Positions 9,310-17,096 of a DNA stretch of 64,000 nt are shown here, piece after piece. Position numbers and translations under genes: made by a program. Origin of the DNA: Salinibacterium sp. GTDB lineage: Bacteria > Actinomycetota > Actinomycetes > Actinomycetales > Microbacteriaceae. The notes under the pieces were generated by a model, which saw only the letters and a program-made list of their open reading frames with translations, made no database searches and was not told the origin of the DNA. The DNA is taken from NCBI GenBank assembly GCA_019638845.1, contig JAHBSZ010000002.1, forward strand, positions 248,001 through 312,000, in the 5' to 3' direction. Within the stretch, counting starts at the first letter, position 1. The number at the start of each line of letters is the position of its first letter.

Positions 9310-10286
9310 CCACGACCGTCCGGTGGGGGCTGGTGGGCACCGGCAACCTCGCCAACCGCACAATTCGTGACATTCGGCTCACGGAAAATGCCGATCTCGT
9401 CGCGGTCGTCTCCCGCAATCAACACTCGGCGGATGCCTTCGCCGAGACGTGGGGCATCCCGACCGCGTACGGCGACTACAGCGAGTTCCTTGCTGCCTCT
9501 GACATCGATCTCGTCTACATCGGGACTCCCCACGGGACCCATTTCGACTATGCGAAACAGGCGATCGAAGCGGGCAAGAACGTGCTGTGTGAGAAGGCTT
9601 TCACCCTCACCGCTGCGGATGCCCGTGAGCTCGCTCGGCTCGCCCACGAGCACGGGGTCTTCCTGATGGAGGCTATGTGGATGCGCTTCAGCCCAGCACT
9701 CGAGCGAATCCACCAACTCATCTCATCTGGCGCGATTGGCGACATCCGGTTCATCCAAGCCGGCATGGGCTTCGCGCATGACGTCGTTCCAGGCGGACGC
9801 TTTCACACTCCCGAATTGGGCGGCGGGGCGATCTTGGACATGGGCATTTATCCCCTCACCCTTGCGCACCACTTCCTTGGCGCACCCGAGCGCATCTCCG
9901 CGATCGGGGAGATGTGGCCGAACGGCATCGACCTCGACGAACTCATGACGCTCGAATACTCGAGCGGAGCGGTGGCGAGACTCGCGTCGTCCATCTCCTA
10001 CATGCTGCCTCGCACCGCCGCGATCGGCGGCACGGGCGGCGTGATCGAAATCGACGAGCCCTTTTGGGCAGCAACCTCGATTCGGCTCCGAAGTGGCACC
10101 GATGCTCCCGAAGTCATCGCCATCGAGGTGGAGGGCGCGGGGTACGTTCCGATGTTCCGCGCAGTCGGCGAGACGCTTCTCGCTGGCAAGCTCGAACACC
10201 CCACCAATCCGCTATCCGCAACGATCTCGGTGCTCGAGACCGTCGACGAAGTCCGGCGATTGCTCGCGGAGCAGCAGCCACAATGA
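9306..10286 (+). CDS. Gfo/Idh/MocA-family NAD(P)-dependent oxidoreductase
   Basis: 326 residues, overlapping the previous gene by ATGA. The N-terminal Rossmann fold shows GTGNLANRTIRDI, and the substrate lysine lies in CEKAFTLT, where the usual EKP is EKA. The C-terminal half has GGGAILDMGIYPLTLAHHF, typical of the sugar-oxidising branch. Relatives oxidise sugars, inositols or sugar acids with NAD(P). Within the operon it is a candidate for the first oxidation of a free aldose to a lactone, a role for which the Zn dehydrogenase at 12803 also competes. Confidence 0.88.
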   Translation: MTTTVRWGLVGTGNLANRTIRDIRLTENADLVAVVSRNQHSADAFAETWGIPTAYGDYSEFLAASDIDLVYIGTPHGTHFDYAKQAIEAGKNVLCEKAFTLTAADARELARLAHEHGVFLMEAMWMRFSPALERIHQLISSGAIGDIRFIQAGMGFAHDVVPGGRFHTPELGGGAILDMGIYPLTLAHHFLGAPERISAIGEMWPNGIDLDELMTLEYSSGAVARLASSISYMLPRTAAIGGTGGVIEIDEPFWAATSIRLRSGTDAPEVIAIEVEGAGYVPMFRAVGETLLAGKLEHPTNPLSATISVLETVDEVRRLLAEQQPQ

Positions 10287-10306
10287 GCGAGAACAAGGAG
10301 AAGTAC

Positions 10307-11050
10307 GTGAGTCAGTTTGAGGGCCTTGTCGCCGTCGTCACGGGCGGAGCATCCGGAATCGGGGCCGCCGTCGCCCAGCGCTTGAAGGATGAGGGAGCTC
10401 AGATCGCAGTGCTCGATCTCAGGGCCGATGGGGTCGACCACTTCGCCGTCGCAACCGACGTCTCAGACGATGAGTCAGTGACTGCCGCGATCACCGCGGT
10501 CGTGGCCGAGTTCGGCAGGATCGACATTGTTGTCAACAACGCTGGTATCGGCGCGCAGGGCGATCTCGCTGCCAATTCCGACGAGGAATGGCATCGGGTG
10601 TGGGACATCAATGTGGTCGGAATGGCACGCGTCACCCGCGCGGCCCTGCCCTTCCTGCGGCAATCCCCCGCGGCATCCGTCGTGAACGTGTCGTCCATCG
10701 TCGCGACCGCCGGCGTTCCACAGCGGGTGCTCTACTCGGCAACCAAAGGCGCGGTGCTTGCCATGACGCGCGCGATGGCTGCGGATCACCTGCGCGAGGG
10801 CATCCGGTTCAACGCCGTGAACCCCGGTACTGCCGACACCCCATGGATCAACGGCCTCCTCGCCAAGTCCGCTGATCCGGTGGCGGAGCGCGCAGCATTG
10901 GAAGCCCGACAGCCGCACGGCCGCCTCGTGAGCCCGGCAGAGATTGCGGGGGCGATCGCCTACCTCGCGAGCCCGCTCTCGGGGTCCACGACCGGCACCT
11001 CGATCGCCGTCGACGGGGGCATGCAGGAACTCCGGCTGCGGCCCGAATGA
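10307..11050 (+). CDS. Short-chain dehydrogenase/reductase, candidate 2-keto-3-deoxy sugar-acid dehydrogenase
   Basis: 247 residues from the GTG at 10307, preferred because AAGGAG sits six bases upstream. An ATG at 10283, overlapping the previous stop, would add eight residues. It has the NAD-binding TGGASGIG, the NNAG strand, and the catalytic Ser with YSATK. The C-terminal NPGTADTPW and RQPHGRL segments resemble SDR enzymes that oxidise 2-keto-3-deoxy-L-fuconate at C4. That reaction precedes diketo-acid hydrolysis in the known L-fucose oxidative route, and a matching FAH-type hydrolase lies two genes on. Substrate remains an inference. Confidence 0.88.
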   Translation: MSQFEGLVAVVTGGASGIGAAVAQRLKDEGAQIAVLDLRADGVDHFAVATDVSDDESVTAAITAVVAEFGRIDIVVNNAGIGAQGDLAANSDEEWHRVWDINVVGMARVTRAALPFLRQSPAASVVNVSSIVATAGVPQRVLYSATKGAVLAMTRAMAADHLREGIRFNAVNPGTADTPWINGLLAKSADPVAERAALEARQPHGRLVSPAEIAGAIAYLASPLSGSTTGTSIAVDGGMQELRLRPE

Positions 11051-11961
11051 CGATCTATCGAGGCACCGCCGCGACCGAGCCCCTCTACGACCTTGCGGAG
11101 GGGATCATGTGGGATGACCGCGACGAACTCGTGCGTTGGGTGGACATTTGGAAGGGCCGTGTGCTCTCAGGAGAACTGCGCGACGGAAGGATCGTCACCG
11201 TCGACGACGTGCAGCTCGGCCAGACTGCGGGCGCGGTGGTACTCGCCGAGGATGGCGGCCTGCTGATCGCCGCAGCGCGTGGACTCGCAACCATCTCCCC
11301 GGCCGGCGCCGTGTCGTTCGGCCCCGATCTGCTGGGCCCTCGAACCCGCGTGCGCTTCAACGATGCGTCCGCAGACCTCTATGGCGCCGTCGTCGTCGGC
11401 ACGCTGACTATCCGCGGTAACACGGGCGAAGAGTCATTGTTGCGGGTGTTCCCCAACGGCAGGATCGAGGTTCTGCGGGAAGGAATTCAGCTCTCCAACG
11501 GAATCGCGTTCTCCCCGGATGGCGACACGATCTACCACGTCGACACCTTCGCGCGCACAGTTTCTCGCCACTCATACAACTTCGGGCCCTTCGACCGGAA
11601 GGAGCCGTGGGTCACGATCCCACTCGACCTCCCCAACCACCCGGACGGCCTCACCGTGGATTCCGAAGGCGCACTGTGGATAGCCCAATGGGGCGGGTCG
11701 AGCGTGCGTCGCCACGCTCCCACTGGTGAGCTTCTCGACGTGGTCATGGTCGATGCCGAGCAGGTCTCCTGCCCCGGCTTCGTCGGCCCGGATCTCGACC
11801 TGCTGGCCATCACGTCCGCCCAAGAAGACCTCGACACCATCACCGATCTCGCGGGAACGATATTTCTCGCCTCCGTCGGCGTAGCAGGCATGCCCGCCCA
11901 CCGCTGGGCCGGCAGTACCACAACCCCCTACTGGCTAGTGCCGGAAAGCGATGAAAAATGA
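11047..11961 (+). CDS. SMP-30/gluconolactonase-family sugar lactonase
   Basis: 304 residues with ATGA overlap to the SDR before it. A six-bladed beta-propeller is indicated by the regularly spaced motifs LYDLAEGIMWDD, LSNGIAFSPDG and PDGLTVDSEGALWIAQWGG. These carry the Glu, Asn and Asp metal ligands expected of SMP-30 lactonases (Glu of AEG, Asn of LSNG, Asp of PDG). It would hydrolyse the aldonolactone made by the sugar dehydrogenase to the free aldonic acid, the substrate of the dehydratase at 4710. Confidence 0.9.
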   Translation: MTIYRGTAATEPLYDLAEGIMWDDRDELVRWVDIWKGRVLSGELRDGRIVTVDDVQLGQTAGAVVLAEDGGLLIAAARGLATISPAGAVSFGPDLLGPRTRVRFNDASADLYGAVVVGTLTIRGNTGEESLLRVFPNGRIEVLREGIQLSNGIAFSPDGDTIYHVDTFARTVSRHSYNFGPFDRKEPWVTIPLDLPNHPDGLTVDSEGALWIAQWGGSSVRRHAPTGELLDVVMVDAEQVSCPGFVGPDLDLLAITSAQEDLDTITDLAGTIFLASVGVAGMPAHRWAGSTTTPYWLVPESDEK

Positions 11962-12806
11962 GACTCGTACGAGTGGGAGCCGCAGGCTCAGAAACCCCGG
12001 GCGTCCTTCTGGAGGATGACACGTTCGTCGACCTGTCGGATGTGGTCAGCGACTTCAATGAGGCATTCTTCGCCTCGGGCGCCATCGCCACCCTCCCGGC
12101 GATCGTTGCCGAACGACAGGGTGAACCGCTCGCCGGTCGACGCTATGGTGCCCCCATCGCGCGCCCCCACCAGATCCTGTGCATCGGGCTCAACTACAGC
12201 GACCATGCCGCCGAGACTGGCCAGGCAGTGCCGACCGAGCCGATCCTGTTCACCAAGTCGCCCAACACCTTGATCGGCCCGGATGACGACGTGCTCATCC
12301 CGCGCGGATCCGAGAAGACCGACTGGGAGGTCGAGCTCGGCATCGTCATCGGCCGGTACAGCTCGTACCTCGCCGATGAGGCCGAAGCCGCCGCATCCAT
12401 CGCGGGATATGTCATCGTCAATGACGTAAGCGAGCGCGCCTGGCAGATTGAGCGCAACGGACAGTGGTCGAAGGGCAAGTCGGCGCCCACGTTCAACCCA
12501 GCCGGCCCGTACCTCGTTACCCCGGATGAGTTCACGAACGTACTCGATCTCGATATGACCCTCGACATCGACGGCAAGCGTCGACAGGATGGCTCGACCT
12601 CGACGATGATCTTCAGCCCGACCTTCATCGTGCACTACCTGAGTCAGTTCATGGCACTCGAACCCGGTGACCTCATCAACACGGGCACTCCCCCGGGAGT
12701 GGGCATGGGCCAGAAGCCGCCGACCTACCTCAAGGGTGGCGAGACCATGACCTTGAGTATCACGCACCTCGGCACGCAGACGCAGCACGTCATCGCTCCG
12801 GCATGA
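11958..12806 (+). CDS. Fumarylacetoacetate hydrolase-family protein, candidate diketo-deoxy sugar-acid hydrolase
   Basis: 282 residues with ATGA overlap. The FAH domain starts about residue 70 with ILCIGLNYSDHAAE and includes the metal-binding acidic cluster in DWEVELGIVIG. It also has VNDVSER and the C-terminal GDLINTGTPPGVGMG. In L-fucose and D-arabinose oxidation such enzymes cleave a 2,4-diketo-3-deoxy acid to pyruvate plus lactate or glycolate. Placed with the SDR, lactonase and dehydratase, that role fits well. Some relatives are decarboxylases or acylpyruvases, so the exact reaction is not proven. Confidence 0.9.
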   Translation: MRLVRVGAAGSETPGVLLEDDTFVDLSDVVSDFNEAFFASGAIATLPAIVAERQGEPLAGRRYGAPIARPHQILCIGLNYSDHAAETGQAVPTEPILFTKSPNTLIGPDDDVLIPRGSEKTDWEVELGIVIGRYSSYLADEAEAAASIAGYVIVNDVSERAWQIERNGQWSKGKSAPTFNPAGPYLVTPDEFTNVLDLDMTLDIDGKRRQDGSTSTMIFSPTFIVHYLSQFMALEPGDLINTGTPPGVGMGQKPPTYLKGGETMTLSITHLGTQTQHVIAPA

Positions 12807-13834
12807 TGCGCGCGCTCGTCGTCACCGCCCCGCGAACCGCGGAGGTACAGGAGGTTCCCGATCCGATCGCGGCACCAGGCCAGCTCCTCGTCGACGTGGA
12901 ACGGGTAGGCATCTGCGGCACCGACGTCGAGCTGTATACGGGTGAGATGGCGTACATAGACCAGGGTTTCACGCACTTTCCGCTGAGACTCGGCCACGAG
13001 TGGGCCGGCCGCGTGGTGGCGGCCGGCTCACCGGAGGACGAACAGTGGGTCGGCCAGCGGGTCACCGGAGACACCATGCTCGGGTGTGGGCACTGCGCGT
13101 ATTGCCAGTCGGGCCACCACCACGTGTGCCCACACCGGTTCGAAGTCGGCATCCGCGATGGTTGGGCGGGAGCACTCGCCGAAAAGTTCGTCATCCCCAC
13201 GCGATTTGCGTTGCGCATTCCCGAGAACGTCAGTCTCACCGCAGCAGCTCTCGTCGAGCCAGGAGGCAACTCGCTCCGCGCCGTTCGCGGGGCGGCCATC
13301 GAACCCGGCCAGAAGGTGCTGGTGCTGGGTTCCGGCACCATCGGCTTGCTCGCCGCCCAGTTCGCCCTCGCAGAAGGCGCCGAAGTTCATGTCGGCGGTC
13401 TCCGGGAGGGTTCCCTTGCCTTGGCCCGAGCGCTCGGCGTACATCACACCTGGCAACTCGCGGAGCTTTCCGCCGGCCGTGTGGACGAATTCGACGCCGT
13501 CATCGAGTGCACGAGCAACAAGGCCATGCCCGCCCTTTCGGTTCAGCTAGCCAAGCCCGCTGGGCGCGTCGTCTATATCGGGCTGTCGTCGACTCCGAGC
13601 CTCGTGGATACCCGCGACATCGCGCTCAAAGACATCACTGCTGTTGGGATCCTCTCCGCATCCCCCGGGCTTGCGGGGGCGATCAACAGCTTCGCCAGCG
13701 GCGCGGTGGTGCCCGATGCGATAGTGAGCGAAGTCATCGGCTTGGAGGATGTGCCCAGCCGGTTCGAGGGACAACGCGGACCGGATGCTGGCCCTGGCCC
13801 CAAAGTTCACGTCGACCCGAGGAAGGTGTCATGA
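12803..13834 (+). CDS. Zinc-dependent medium-chain alcohol/polyol dehydrogenase
   Basis: 343 residues with ATGA overlap. The catalytic zinc site is visible as GICGTDVE and GHEWAGRVV. The structural zinc lobe is the Cys cluster in GCGHCAYCQSG with a following VCPH, and the Rossmann motif is VLGSGTIGLLAAQF. It is a zinc MDR that would oxidise a sugar or polyol at a secondary or anomeric hydroxyl with NAD(P). It is a second candidate, with the Gfo/Idh protein, for the entry dehydrogenase of the operon. Confidence 0.9.
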   Translation: MMRALVVTAPRTAEVQEVPDPIAAPGQLLVDVERVGICGTDVELYTGEMAYIDQGFTHFPLRLGHEWAGRVVAAGSPEDEQWVGQRVTGDTMLGCGHCAYCQSGHHHVCPHRFEVGIRDGWAGALAEKFVIPTRFALRIPENVSLTAAALVEPGGNSLRAVRGAAIEPGQKVLVLGSGTIGLLAAQFALAEGAEVHVGGLREGSLALARALGVHHTWQLAELSAGRVDEFDAVIECTSNKAMPALSVQLAKPAGRVVYIGLSSTPSLVDTRDIALKDITAVGILSASPGLAGAINSFASGAVVPDAIVSEVIGLEDVPSRFEGQRGPDAGPGPKVHVDPRKVS

Positions 13835-14505
13835 GAACCGCACTGGTCACGGGTGGTGGTCGCGGACTGGGGGCTGCTACAGCCGAACGGCTTCGGGCCG
13901 ACGGCATCCGGGTGCTCACCCTCGATCGCGCCGGAGATGTCGACGTTGTCGTGGACATCACGGATGAGGAAGCCTTCGCCAAGGCAGCATCAGAAATCGG
14001 GCACATCGACATCCTCATCAACTCGGCGGGGATCGTCGGCCCAGGGCTCCCGCTCGTCGATACCACGCCCGACGACTGGCGCACAGTGTTTGACGTCAAT
14101 GTCCTCGGCGTCGTCGCTACCATGCGCGCGTTTGTGCCGGGGATGGTCGAGGCCGGCTGGGGGCGTGTGGTGAACTTCGCCAGTATGGCGGGTAAGGACG
14201 GAAACCCGAATCTCTCGATCTACTCCGCCTCGAAAGCTGCGGTCATCGCCCTCACGAAATCGTCGGGGAAGGAACTCGCCACCACTGGCGTGCTCGTCAA
14301 TGCGATCGCCCCGGCCGTCATCGCCACCCCGATGAACGACACGACCGCCCCGGAGGTGCTCGCACACATCACGAGTCTCATCCCGATGAAGCGGGTCGGC
14401 CGCGCGGAGGAGGTCGCCGAACTCGTCGCGTGGCTGTCATCCGATGGGGTGAGCTTCTCCACCGGAGCCGTTTACGACATCAGCGGCGGGCGCGCGACCT
14501 ACTGA
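13831..14505 (+). CDS. Short-chain dehydrogenase/reductase
   Basis: 224 residues; the ATG at 13831 overlaps the preceding TGA and has GAGGAAGG upstream. Classical SDR motifs: TGGGRGLG for cofactor, NSAGIVG, and YSASK with a serine in NFASMAG. It is the last gene of the operon that begins at 4710 and is followed by a converging rhodanese gene. It is a different SDR from the one at 10307, so the operon carries at least four dehydrogenases. That suggests use of more than one sugar or both an aldose and its alcohol. Confidence 0.9.
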   Translation: MRTALVTGGGRGLGAATAERLRADGIRVLTLDRAGDVDVVVDITDEEAFAKAASEIGHIDILINSAGIVGPGLPLVDTTPDDWRTVFDVNVLGVVATMRAFVPGMVEAGWGRVVNFASMAGKDGNPNLSIYSASKAAVIALTKSSGKELATTGVLVNAIAPAVIATPMNDTTAPEVLAHITSLIPMKRVGRAEEVAELVAWLSSDGVSFSTGAVYDISGGRATY

Positions 14506-14514
14506 GGCCGGGGA

Positions 14515-14883
14515 CTACGGACCCGTGACCACGTCGAGACCCGTCGATGACGAGGCGCTAGAGATGCCGCCTGCGTCGACGAGATTCTCGAAGCCCAATT
14601 CCGCCATCTGCGCGACGGCGGCGGCCGAGCGATTGCCAGACGCGCAGTAGACGACGTACTGCCCATCCAGAGGTAATTCGGCGATACGCGAGTCGAAGTC
14701 CGCGCTGCTCACATCGACGTTGATCGCTCCCTCAAGATGCCCTGCGTTGTATTCGTCGCTCGTGCGAACGTCCACGACAACTGTGCCGGAGGTGACGTCA
14801 ATCGAGTTCGTCGCACAGCCCGCCAATCCGGTCAGCACGACAGCGGCAAGAAGCAGTTGGCCGAGCTTGTTGAAAAGTCTCAT
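14515..14883 (-). CDS. Rhodanese-domain lipoprotein
   Basis: 122 residues from the ATG at 14883. The first 22 residues form a lipoprotein signal ending in the lipobox LAGC (Cys23). A single rhodanese domain follows, with DVRTSDEYNAGHLEGAINVD and the active-site loop YCASGNRSA (Cys80). It should sit on the outer face of the membrane and carry persulfide sulfur. The start lies seven bases after the stop of the small Cys-rich gene at 14891, so the pair form one unit controlled from the ATACC-N6-GGTAT site at 15091. It may handle extracytoplasmic sulfane sulfur. Confidence 0.9.
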   Translation of the reverse strand: MRLFNKLGQLLLAAVVLTGLAGCATNSIDVTSGTVVVDVRTSDEYNAGHLEGAINVDVSSADFDSRIAELPLDGQYVVYCASGNRSAAAVAQMAELGFENLVDAGGISSASSSTGLDVVTGP

Positions 14884-14890
14884 AACTGGC

Positions 14891-15055
14891 TTAGCGCGTG
14901 AAGAGTCGCGAGAGGAATGAGCCGGAGCGTGGTTCTCGCTCGTGCCCTTCACAGCGTTGGTTTCGAGGGACGTTGCGCATGACTTGGTCCACGTGCTGGC
15001 CGCACCCCGCCCATGTCGTCTTCCCGCACGTCTTGCACGTCACTGCACTACACAT
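14891..15055 (-). CDS. Small conserved Cys-rich protein (54 residues)
   Basis: 54 residues, ATG at 15055 with GAAAGGTAA ten bases upstream. It begins MCSAVTCKTCGKTTWAGCGQ and contains five cysteines before residue 36, including CKTC and GC, followed by a conserved-looking HVDQVM helix and a basic tail. It resembles short actinobacterial proteins of unknown function; the Cys pattern suggests zinc or sulfane-sulfur binding. It is the first gene of a unit with the rhodanese lipoprotein and lies directly downstream of a CstR-like operator, so it probably belongs to the sulfide/persulfide response. No function is known to me. Confidence 0.75.
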   Translation of the reverse strand: MCSAVTCKTCGKTTWAGCGQHVDQVMRNVPRNQRCEGHEREPRSGSFLSRLFTR

Positions 15056-15090
15056 CTCAGTTACCTTTCGTTGGATACGTCGTCCATAGT

Positions 15091-15106
15091 ATACCCCCCG
15101 GGGTAT
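15091..15106. promoter_or_regulatory. CstR/CsoR-type operator
   Basis: ATACCCC and GGGGTAT form a perfect inverted repeat around two bases (ATACC-N6-GGTAT spacing). The site is 36 bases upstream of the small Cys-rich gene and 56 bases before the Fur-type gene, in the divergent promoter region. G/C-tract palindromes flanked by ATA/TAT are the known operator type of CsoR-family repressors, and a family member is encoded at 16439. Confidence 0.75.
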
Positions 15107-15126
15107 TTTGTCATCCGGGTGAATAA

Positions 15127-15162
15127 TTACCTTTTGTAAGCTATTGACCTAGAATATGTCCA
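15127..15162 (+). promoter_or_regulatory. Promoter of the Fur-type gene, probably leaderless
   Basis: TAGAAT at 15150-15155 is a good -10 box and TTACCT at 15127-15132 a moderate -35 box with 17 bases between. Transcription would then begin at about 15162, exactly the A of an in-frame ATG. No ribosome-binding site precedes the start. This supports a leaderless mRNA and decides the start at 15162 instead of 15156. Confidence 0.5.
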
Positions 15163-15551
15163 TGGTCACCACCGTGCAGGGTGAGGCAGTGCTCAGGCAA
15201 CTGTCCTCGCTGGGGCATGCCACGAACCTTGAGCTTCATGCGGCGCTGGCTGAGTCGATGCCCACGCTGTCGCTTCCCTCCGTGCATCGCATCACCGCGC
15301 GAATGGTCGAACGCGGCCAGGTGGGGCTGGGCCCAAGCGACGGGCGCACCGTCGTTCTGGATGCGCGCGCCGAGACTCACGACCATTTCGTCTGTGCCGC
15401 CTGTGGTGGGATCGTCGACCTCGAGCTCTCCCCCGCCGTGATTTCGGCGATCCAGGAGCAACTCGGCCAACATCTCGTTCGAGACGGGATCACGATTCGG
15501 GGACGCTGCGAGACCTGCAGACGTTCTGAAGATCACCCAAAGAAGGAGTAG
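15162..15551 (+). CDS. Fur-family metalloregulator
   Basis: 129 residues. The N-terminal winged helix spans about residues 5-65 (LSLPSVHRITARMVE is the recognition region). The C-terminal half has the Fur HDHFVC motif (His73, His75, Cys78), Cys81 and the structural zinc pair Cys116/Cys119. It is short but complete for the family. It may respond to peroxide, iron or zinc; the residues do not decide between them. It heads a unit with a YgaP-like membrane protein and a methyltransferase, opposite a CstR-type operator, so it may add metal or redox control to the sulfur cluster. Confidence 0.85.
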   Translation: MVTTVQGEAVLRQLSSLGHATNLELHAALAESMPTLSLPSVHRITARMVERGQVGLGPSDGRTVVLDARAETHDHFVCAACGGIVDLELSPAVISAIQEQLGQHLVRDGITIRGRCETCRRSEDHPKKE

Positions 15552-15555
15552 CACA

Positions 15556-15792
15556 ATGAAGTTCTCACTGTTCATGTCAAGCCCTGCCGGTCGCGTCTTG
15601 CGAGTGGTTGCGGGTGCGGCGCTTGTCGTCATCGGAATCCTGTTGCAGTCCGTGCTTGGCATCGTCATCGCTGTGGTTGGTGGTGCGGTACTCCTAGCTG
15701 GCGCATTCGATGTGTGCCTCATTGCACCGCTGCTGCGACTTCCGTTCACGGGCAAGCAGATCCGCGCACGGGCCGCGAGCGCCGGCGTCTGA
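15556..15792 (+). CDS. YgaP-type DUF2892 small membrane protein
   Basis: 78 residues with two hydrophobic segments (about 15-35 and 35-58) separated by a short turn. GRVLRVVAGAALVVIG and GAFDVCLIAPLL are typical of the DUF2892 domain, which in YgaP is fused to a rhodanese. GAAGGAGTAGCACA places a strong ribosome-binding site before the ATG. Two rhodanese genes are in the same cluster, so here the two YgaP parts appear as separate genes. It probably works with them in membrane-associated persulfide handling or export of the product. Confidence 0.85.
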   Translation: MKFSLFMSSPAGRVLRVVAGAALVVIGILLQSVLGIVIAVVGGAVLLAGAFDVCLIAPLLRLPFTGKQIRARAASAGV

Positions 15793-15810
15793 AACTAGGC
15801 GTTGTCAACA

Positions 15811-16452
15811 ATGGTCAGAGGCGGGTGGCGTAGCGCGGTGTTCCGCGCAGGGTTTCTTCGCCTGTCCCCGACCATGGATGCGCGCGGTGGTGATTCCCAC
15901 CGCGCGCACCTCCTCGACGCCGTCGATGGCGTCGTCGTCGAGGTGGGCGCGGGGACAGGGGCCACCTTCCGTCACTACGGCCCTGCAGTCACGACAGTGC
16001 ATGCTGTCGAGCCGGATGCGCAGTTGCGCGCGATCGCTGAAGCTGCGGCTCAGGATGCCGGTGCCTCCATCACGGTCAGCGACGGTACTGCCGAGCACCT
16101 GCCTGTTGCCTCGGGCAGCTGCGACTGGGTCGTGTGCAGCCTGGTGCTGTGCACGGTGCCCGACCAGCAGGCGGCGCTGGCCGAATTCGCCCGGGTACTC
16201 AAACCCGGTGGTCGCATCGCGTTCTACGAGCACGTCCGTTCCGAGGGGCGCGCGCTGGGGCTGATCGAGGATCTGCTGACACCGGCGTGGTCGACAATTG
16301 CCGGTGGATGCCACCTGAATCGCGACACGCTAACAGCGATTCGTTCTGCCGGTTTCGCCATCGACGAGGTCGACCGCTTCGACTTCTCGCCACACCCCGC
16401 GTCCCCGGCAGTGGCTCACATTTCGGGAACGGCGCGGCTTAGGCGAGAGTGA
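15811..16452 (+). CDS. SAM-dependent methyltransferase resembling METTL7/TMT1 thiol methyltransferases
   Basis: 213 residues from the ATG at 15811. Class I methyltransferase motif I is VEVGAGTGATF (about 43-53). Later motifs are VSDGTAEHLPV, VVCSLVLCTVPD (Cys109, Cys114) and VLKPGGRIAFYEHV, followed by a DGC-like GGCHLNRDT stretch. This run, including the CSLVLC and HV motifs, closely recalls the animal METTL7/TMT1 proteins, which methylate hydrogen sulfide and thiols. Its place among rhodaneses and a CstR-like repressor makes a sulfide or thiol substrate plausible, though many such proteins are annotated only generically. It overlaps the converging repressor gene by 14 bases. Confidence 0.82.
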   Translation: MVRGGWRSAVFRAGFLRLSPTMDARGGDSHRAHLLDAVDGVVVEVGAGTGATFRHYGPAVTTVHAVEPDAQLRAIAEAAAQDAGASITVSDGTAEHLPVASGSCDWVVCSLVLCTVPDQQAALAEFARVLKPGGRIAFYEHVRSEGRALGLIEDLLTPAWSTIAGGCHLNRDTLTAIRSAGFAIDEVDRFDFSPHPASPAVAHISGTARLRRE

Positions 16453-16705
16453 GGAAGAGCTTCTCCAAGTCGTCGACCGACAGGTCACCGTTTTCGCCCT
16501 CGTCGATGCAGTCCTTCATTGCACTGGCGACGATCGCGAAGCCGGCGCGGTCCAGTGCGCTGGATACCGCCGAGAGCTGAGTAATCACGGCGCGGCAGTC
16601 ATTGCCGTTCTCGACCGCCGCGATGAGCGCGCCGAGCTGACCCTGCGCTCGCTTGAGCCGGTTGACGATTTTGCGCGTGTTCTCCGCGGGCGAGTCCGTG
16701 GTCAT
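16439..16705 (-). CDS. cstR: CsoR/CstR-family (DUF156) repressor with CstR-like ligands
   Basis: 88 residues from the ATG at 16705. It is an all-helical DUF156 repressor with RLKRAQGQLGALI and two conserved cysteines, Cys37 (NDC) and Cys66 (KDC). Copper-sensing CsoR needs a histidine four residues before the second cysteine; here that place is Ala62. Two cysteines without the histidine is the pattern of CstR, which senses sulfide through persulfide links between them. The gene overlaps the preceding rhodanese by ATGA, a common CstR context. Two ATACC-N6-GGTAT operators lie in the cluster, one before this operon, so it probably represses itself. Confidence 0.85.
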   Translation of the reverse strand: MTTDSPAENTRKIVNRLKRAQGQLGALIAAVENGNDCRAVITQLSAVSSALDRAGFAIVASAMKDCIDEGENGDLSVDDLEKLFLTLA

Positions 16706-17076
16706 GATGCGTTGTCCTTTCCTTGGCTGCGTACGACGGGGTTGCCCGCAGCGATCCATGCCGGCATGCCGCCGGTGAGGGATGACACCGTGTGGCCTCG
16801 GGCCGCGAGCATCCGTGCCGCCACCGCTGACCGGTGTCCCGACTGGCATACGGCCACGATCGGAGTTCCCTGGGTCAGGCCGCTGTCCCGACGGCCGACT
16901 GCCTCAAGCGGGATGTGGATCGCCTCTGGCGCGTGCCCGTTGTTCCACTCTGCGCGGGTGCGGACGTCAACGAGCACCCCACCCGCGGCCAGAATCGATC
17001 GAGCAGCGTCTGGGCGGACATCGTTGTAGCTCTTACCGAAGAATCCCCAGAACCGTCTAGCCGCTGACCTGATCAT
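16702..17076 (-). CDS. Single-domain rhodanese (cytoplasmic)
   Basis: 124 residues from the ATG at 17076, which has a strong AGGAGGT seven bases upstream. The rhodanese fold is seen in VDVRTRAEWNNGHAPEAIHIP and the active loop VAVCQSGHRSA (Cys77). There is no signal peptide; the N-terminus is a short amphipathic stretch. It would move sulfane sulfur between low-molecular-weight persulfides and an acceptor. It is the first gene of the operon with the CstR-like repressor and lies just behind the operator at 17097. Confidence 0.9.
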   Translation of the reverse strand: MIRSAARRFWGFFGKSYNDVRPDAARSILAAGGVLVDVRTRAEWNNGHAPEAIHIPLEAVGRRDSGLTQGTPIVAVCQSGHRSAVAARMLAARGHTVSSLTGGMPAWIAAGNPVVRSQGKDNAS

Positions 17077-17096
17077 TGCCGACCTCCTGCGAAAAG

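Noticed and set aside
16439-16705. Copper-sensing CsoR
   Set aside because: The histidine needed for Cu(I), four residues before the second cysteine, is Ala62, and neighbours are rhodaneses, not copper transporters.
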